From the NCBI GenBank assembly GCA_030762935.1, contig CM060883.1, positions 50,719,001 through 50,783,000 on the forward strand: 64,000 bases of DNA, in the 5' to 3' direction. The DNA comes from Hymenopus coronatus. Taxonomy: Eukaryota; Arthropoda; Insecta; Mantodea; Hymenopodidae. Made by a program: the position numbers and the translations under genes. A model generated the notes under the pieces. It did not search any database, was not told the DNA's origin, and saw only the letters and a program-made list of their open reading frames with translations. Each line of letters begins with the position of its first letter. The first letter of the stretch is position 1. Of this stretch, positions 50,301 to 57,161 are shown piece by piece.

Positions 50301-53300
50301 AAAGACGAAACGTCGATTAAATACTAAACTTGGTATTTAGGTTTAGTATCTCTCAAGGATATGATACGAAGATTTGTAGGAAAATCCTACACCCCAAACT
50401 ACTCTTTATATGGAAGATTATTCAAAATTTTCGATTTTCTTGAAGATTACTATAACGATTTGACTAAATGATTGTGAATTAAAGACATTTTAAATAAGAT
50501 GTACCTTTATCCTGCATGTTTTGGGAATAAGCGCTGAAGTCCTCCCACTTCTTAATCTTTGACTTTTAACAAATGGGAATTCGTTATTCAATTTTTTTTT
50601 CCATTCTGGTCATGCAAGAAGGAAATTTCGATTGTATCATATGGCAGGCACTTTTTAAAAGATTTGGCTATGGCTTTAGCCTAGTGCACTCCCTTTTTAC
50701 TTTCTCCAGCACGTAGGTACATAACAATGACATAGCAACCATTACTTCCTCTACTACGTATGCACATACAATGTACATATTAGCTAGAGAACGTATTTCA
50801 CCCAAAACTTCGGTATCGAGATTTGACCGGAAATATATGTTTTGAGGTCTCCTGAGTCCGGCAAAAAGCATTTTTAGAAAGAAAGATCTGTATGTGTGTA
50901 AATAGGTAGCATAGCTCAAAAATGAAAGTACATTAAATATCAAATTTGGTGTTTATGTTTAGTACCTTTCAAGGATGCAGCACAAAGATTTTCAAGAAAA
51001 TCTCCCCCACCACAAACTACCCTTTACATGGACAATTTTGTATTCTCAAAAATGACTGTTATGATTTTGATTAAAGTACAGTATATTAAAGATAGTTACA
51101 TCAAAATAAAATTTATATTTTGAATTTTCTCGGAATAGACTCTGGATAGGTCTTCAGAGGATGATTTTTACAGAATTCCGCATAACTGTTAAACCGTAAG
51201 AGTTATACAAAAACTCACTGTACAAAAATGTGATCTCGTTAAAACACTTAAATTATATTATTATGGTTTTCTTGTAGAGTTCACCGTTATTGAGATATTC
51301 CTTGTCATTGGTTTCAATTTCAAATTACCTAACTTTTCTCAAATGTAAAGCGAACCGAATCTCAATTGTTTCACATAGCGACCAGCTTTTATGAATTTTT
51401 ACTATCACTTTAGCCTAATGTTTTTCATTATTTCCTTTCTACTTACAAGGAAATAAGTAATAAGGCCAATTCTGATAATGCTGATTTTGATTAACATGAT
51501 GAAGATAAAGTAATAATTTGTAAGAATATTCTTTTGTATATAGAACAGCCAGAAAAAGTTTTGTGAATGGAACACATCAGAGTTTTAGAAAAAAAAAATC
51601 ATGGAGAACATTGCTCAAAAACTAAAAGACCGTTAAAGACCAATCCTGATATTTAAGTTCAGTATCTCCCAAGGATGCGACAAGATGATTTTCAAAAAAT
51701 CTCCTCACCCCAAACTACCCTTTACATGGAAAAATGTTTTCCCTTCTACTTACAAGGAATTAAGCACCACTTCTGCTAATATTTACCCCGATTAACATGA
51801 AGCACACAGAAGAACAAGTTTTGGTGCAGAATAATAGAGAAAATCTTGCACATAGAACACATCATATTTTTACTTTCTCTAGCCCGGTTGGTATTGTATT
51901 GCACTCAAAAATTCAATGTCGACATTTCACTGGAAATATATGTTTTGGGGTCCCGTGAGTCCTAAAAAAACATTTTTAGAAAAATGTCCGTGTGTGTCTG
52001 TGTGTCTGTGGACAGCATAGTTCAAAAACTAAAAGACTCTTACATACCAAATTTGGTATTTGGGTTTGGTATCTTCCAAGGATGCGACACTAAGATTTCA
52101 AAGAAAATCCCCCCACCACAAACTACCTTTTACATAGAAAAATACTCGTTCATTTTGATTTAGTCAAATATATGTCTAACAATTTTGATTAAAATCTCGT
52201 GGATTAAAGATATTTACACCCCAAATAAAATGTATATCTTGCATTTTCTGGGAATAGCCTCTGAAGACCTCTTTTATTCTGGATGAATTTTGCTTAACTG
52301 CTAAACCGTGAGAGATAGACAAAAATTTACTGCAGAAAATTTAGATCTCGTCAAAACTCACAATATATGTCCTTTACATTTTTGTTGTGCAGGTACCTGT
52401 TTTCAAGATATTCCTTGATATTGGTAATCATTGTTAAATATACTTTTCTCAGACAGGATGTGTCCGTTTTTCTTTTGTTCTACTCCTGGCCAAGCAAAGA
52501 AGCGATTTGCAATGACAATGGCGCAAGGACAGCTTTTAAAACATTTGACTATCACTTTAGTATAGCGCATTCCTTTAGTTTCCTTCTACTTATAAGGAAC
52601 TAAGTAATAAGAACATTCTGCTATTGTTTTTCTCGATTAGCACGTTATAGAAAGAAACATAATATTTTGTAAGAAGTTTTTTTAGAGCAGCTGAAGAAAG
52701 ACATGAAAATGGAACACATCAGATTTTTTTATCCAGAGATGTCAAAACGTGCACGTTATAGAAATTTGAATATGGAGCTTTTTATTGGAATATTTCTCTA
52801 TATACTATAAGTAGGTGCTGGAGAAATCATGATTTCTCCAGCACATACTTATAGTATATAGAGAAATTTTTCAATGAAAAGCTCCTTATTCAAATTTTGT
52901 ATAAGGTTCATGGTATTTCACCATATGATTTGATGTTACTGAACTGTCAGGTGTAAATATGACCATTGCTATCCTTTCTAGACATTGTTACACATTATAA
53001 AGTAATATCTTGAAAAGTATTTGAGTTGCAAAAAAAAAATCTGAAGTGTTCCATTCGCATGATTTTCTCTACTTCTGTGTAACAAATTATGTTAATAAGC
53101 TTATTCTTCTATTTACTTCATGCTAATCTAGAAAAAATTAGCAGAAATAGTCTTATTAGTTGCTTCCTTGTAAGTAGAAGCGAAATATGGGAGTATCATA
53201 GGTTAAAGTGAAGTCAAAAGCTGGTTACTAGGTGACTGAAGTTCCTTTGTTTGTATGTACACGAGTTGACAAATTCCTGTATGAGAAAAGTTTAAGTTTT

Positions 53301-56300
53301 TCAAAGCTGAAACCAAAATCAAGGAATATCTCAAAAACGATCAACTCCTCGAAAAGAATTTATACAACATAAATTGTGTGTTTTAATGTGCTTTACATTT
53401 TTTTGTGTGGTAAGTTTTTGCCCGTTTCTTACGGTTTAGCAGTTATGCAAAATTTCGTAAAATTCATCCAGAATAAAGTAGTCTTCGGAGGCTATTCCCA
53501 GAAAATTCAAGATATACATATTATGTGTCAGGTATATATCTTTAATATACGATATTTTAATCAAAATCGTTAGAGCCATTTTTGAGAAAATCAACATTTT
53601 CAAAAAAAGTTCCATGTAAAGGGTAGTTAGGGTGGGGGATTTTCTTGCAAATCTTCGTGTCGCATCCTTGGAAGATACCAAACTTAAACACCAAGGTTGG
53701 TATTTAACGGTCTTTTCGTTTTTGAGCTATGCTGTCCACAGACACACAGACCTTTTTCCAAAAATACAATACCTTCTCTATACACTATGTACATAGTACG
53801 TGTAGAGAAAATAAAAAGGAATGTCATTATCCAATTAAATTCAATTTAACTCCAATTTGAAATTTTGAATAATGGTAGCTATTTAAAAGTTAAGCAGAGA
53901 TGTGCGAGTTATGTTAAATGTAATAGTAACAATTGAAAGGAACTAACATTAAGGATATTTCAGGCGATTTTCAACATTTGGATCATGCCTCACATTGGGT
54001 CAATATGGAAGTGTATGGACAACCGAATCCTCCAGTATATAACTTAAGTAAAGTCACAGCACCTGTGGCTTTGCATTATGGGGATAATGACTGGCTTGCT
54101 ACCATTGAGGTAAGTCTGGTTATCATCTTCATATTCCTTAATTTATAAATTTGGGCACATGAGCTATATGTAGTACAGTAGATACAATTTACACGGGAAT
54201 TCATTTTAGTTTCTGCAAGACTATAATAATATAAGAAAATATTTGTATGCTATCGCTTAAGGGGGAAAGTCATTTATTTGCATTTAATATTGAAAACTTG
54301 CATTGTTTCCACTATTTTGAACTTTGGAAAATTATATAAGACATATTTACTTATTTTGTGTATTTTTCAGAATTTTTTATTAACTTGCTTCAAGTTTGTA
54401 ATTTCTAAATTTCCACATTTTTAAAAATAATTATGTACCTTTTTCTAAATTTCTACCAAAGATTTTCACTTGAAACTTTGTATGTGTATCATTCTTATAT
54501 AAAATAATAATTAACTGCAGTTAGTTACTTTAGTTTATTGTTTATTTTATTTTATAAAATTATTGAATATGTAAGAAATTTTAACATACCTTTTCCCCCA
54601 AAATTTAGACATAAAATCTAATACAAATTTATATTTTGAAATTCTATTTGCAAGGAATTAAAAATATTAGCATTTATAAAGTTGTGTGCAACATTTTATC
54701 TGTGTATTCATAATAGTTTTGAATAAAAAGGTACATTCGTATTGAAAATTGTATGTTTAGGAAAACACAGTTTAAAGATTAAAATGTAGGGCATTCTACA
54801 TGCACCAATCTGTAGTATTTTAATTTTAAATATCAGTTACGTACCTTACAAATGAAAAATATAGTATACTGTGCGTCTTACTTTTTATTAAAGCAATACT
54901 ATTTTTTTTTCTTCATTTCTTTGGAAAATTTTGCGGATGTCTCCCTTTAACCGAGTCAGGTGGCTCAAGCATTTCGTCTGGGACTGGCCATCGGGAGGTC
55001 TTAGGATCGGTTCCCCTCTCTGATCCATGAGGTTTTAGGCATTTTCTCGGGTCACTAAGCGAATGCTGGGGGTTTCCTTCATTACCCGAACTTCTTGCCC
55101 CTTCATCTCCATTTCATCCAACCGGTCTTTTCAGGGGTGTAAGTGTTGGGTGGACTGCTGTGGTGACGCCCTCACGTGGAGGTGACTGCATTTTGGAAAC
55201 TGAACTCTCGGCAGCGGAATGGCTGATCTAAGGTGCGGGCTTCCAGGACCCCCCGCGACGAGATGAAGAACTGCTTGGGAACTTTTAGGGACCCTCCATG
55301 GTGGCTCCCTTCCAGTCTGGTTCTGGCTGTCTACTGTAATTACTCTCATCTCATCCTATTCTCCTGGAGTCTGATGTACAAAAAGCCAATCAGTGGCTGA
55401 TGTATGGAATCCCCCCCGCCACAATACACTACACTACCATCGCTTAAAATTATTGATTTCTTTTTATTTGATACATTTTATTGCTGTAAAAAGTACGCTT
55501 TAAGAAGCTGTTTCCCTTTCGCAAGTTCTTTCCTTAAGGAGCTTAATTAATATGATCTATACTTGGAATTAAAGAGTTTTACCTTTTCTGCTACTTAAAT
55601 TTGGTATAGTCGAGGCAAGCCATTACACAGGAGGGAGGGGCTTGAAGGGGTAACATAAAGTTCATGCTAATTGAGAAACGTTATCAGAAATAGTCTTATT
55701 ACTTGCTTCCTTGTAAGAAGAAGCGAAATAAGGGAGTACCATAGGTTAAAGTGATAGTCAAAAGCTAGTAACTATGTGACTGAAGTTCCTTTGTATGGAC
55801 AAGAGTTAATATATTCCTGTATGAGAAAAGTGTAAGTTTTTTAAACCAATAACAAGGAATATTTAAAAAAACAATCAACTCCACGAAAAACATGTATATG
55901 ACATAAATTGTTTGTTATATGGTGATCTAGATTTTTTGTGCAATAAGTTTTTGTCTATCTCTTACGGTTTACCAGTTATGCAAAATTCAATAAAAATCAT
56001 CCAGAATAAAGAGGTCTTTGGAGGCTATTCACAGAAAATTCAAGATATACATTTTATTTGGCATGTAACATCCTAAATATAAGAGATTTTAATCAAAATA
56101 AACATTTTCGAAATTTTTTCCATGTAAAGGGTAGTTTGGGATGGGGGAATTTTCTTGAATCTTCGTGTCACACCCTTGGAAGATACCAAATGCGTTCGCA
56201 CCGGAGCAACTGAAGAGGTCGGAACCTCCCCGCCCTGTATCGTAAGCGTCTAACCTCAACAAGTGTACGTGAACGTCATGTGGACCATAATAATATTAAT

Positions 56301-57126
56301 ATTAATAATAATAGTAATAATAATATAATTAGATGCTGAGAATCAAAGTGTTAAAGAGCATCCACAAATAAAACTCAATTTAATTTACGCTAGTTGTCCG
56401 CAGAATTAGTTTCGCCAGTATATTTGGAGCATACACTTGGATTACAGATAGCAGTCATCAACTGTGTAGAGCATCAAAACGACGAGAGATCAAACTGTAT
56501 TGCAGCATTGAATTAAAACATTTATTGTAATCAATTGTAATTGTAATAGAGATTTTGTTACAATATATTTCCGGTGATATCACAACATTGACATTTTGGG
56601 TTGAGTATAAGACAGCACATGTCATGTCACGGGATTAAAATATCTCTAAAAGGGAGATATAAATTATATCCAATATAATACATAAATTATATTAAGAAGG
56701 GGCAAATATACATTGGAAATGGCCAGGGAAGAAATGTGAAATATATGTAAAAGTGCAAAGACGAAGTTACCACGAGCTAGCAAACGAGCCGGGTAAAAAT
56801 GCACCGTTAAGGCAGGACAATGAACCGAAGGGGTTGGAAGTTCCACTGCCCGAGGGTGGATATGACAAAGCAAATACAAACGGCTTTCTTGTTGCACGAG
56901 CGACGGACTTCACTTGTTATGGAAGACTCATTGGGTTAAGACGTGATATTTGAGTCCGCGGTGAAAACGAACGGGCTACATATGGGCGCGACAGAAACAG
57001 TATTTAATCACCAGAATACGGTCACGAGTAATTAGAGATGATCGTCGCGGGCGCGTAAAGAGTAGCTGGAAAGGGAAACTTGGGAGAAATACGTGTGAGT
57101 TCGATTGCAGAAAATATCTAAGAAGA

Positions 57127-57161
<35 letters not shown>

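Noticed and set aside
53376..53681. Recurrent frames with the text [15 protein letters not shown] in many repeat copies
   Set aside because: They come from the AT-rich conserved middle of the repeat. They have no consistent start or stop and contain frameshifts between copies, so coding is unlikely.
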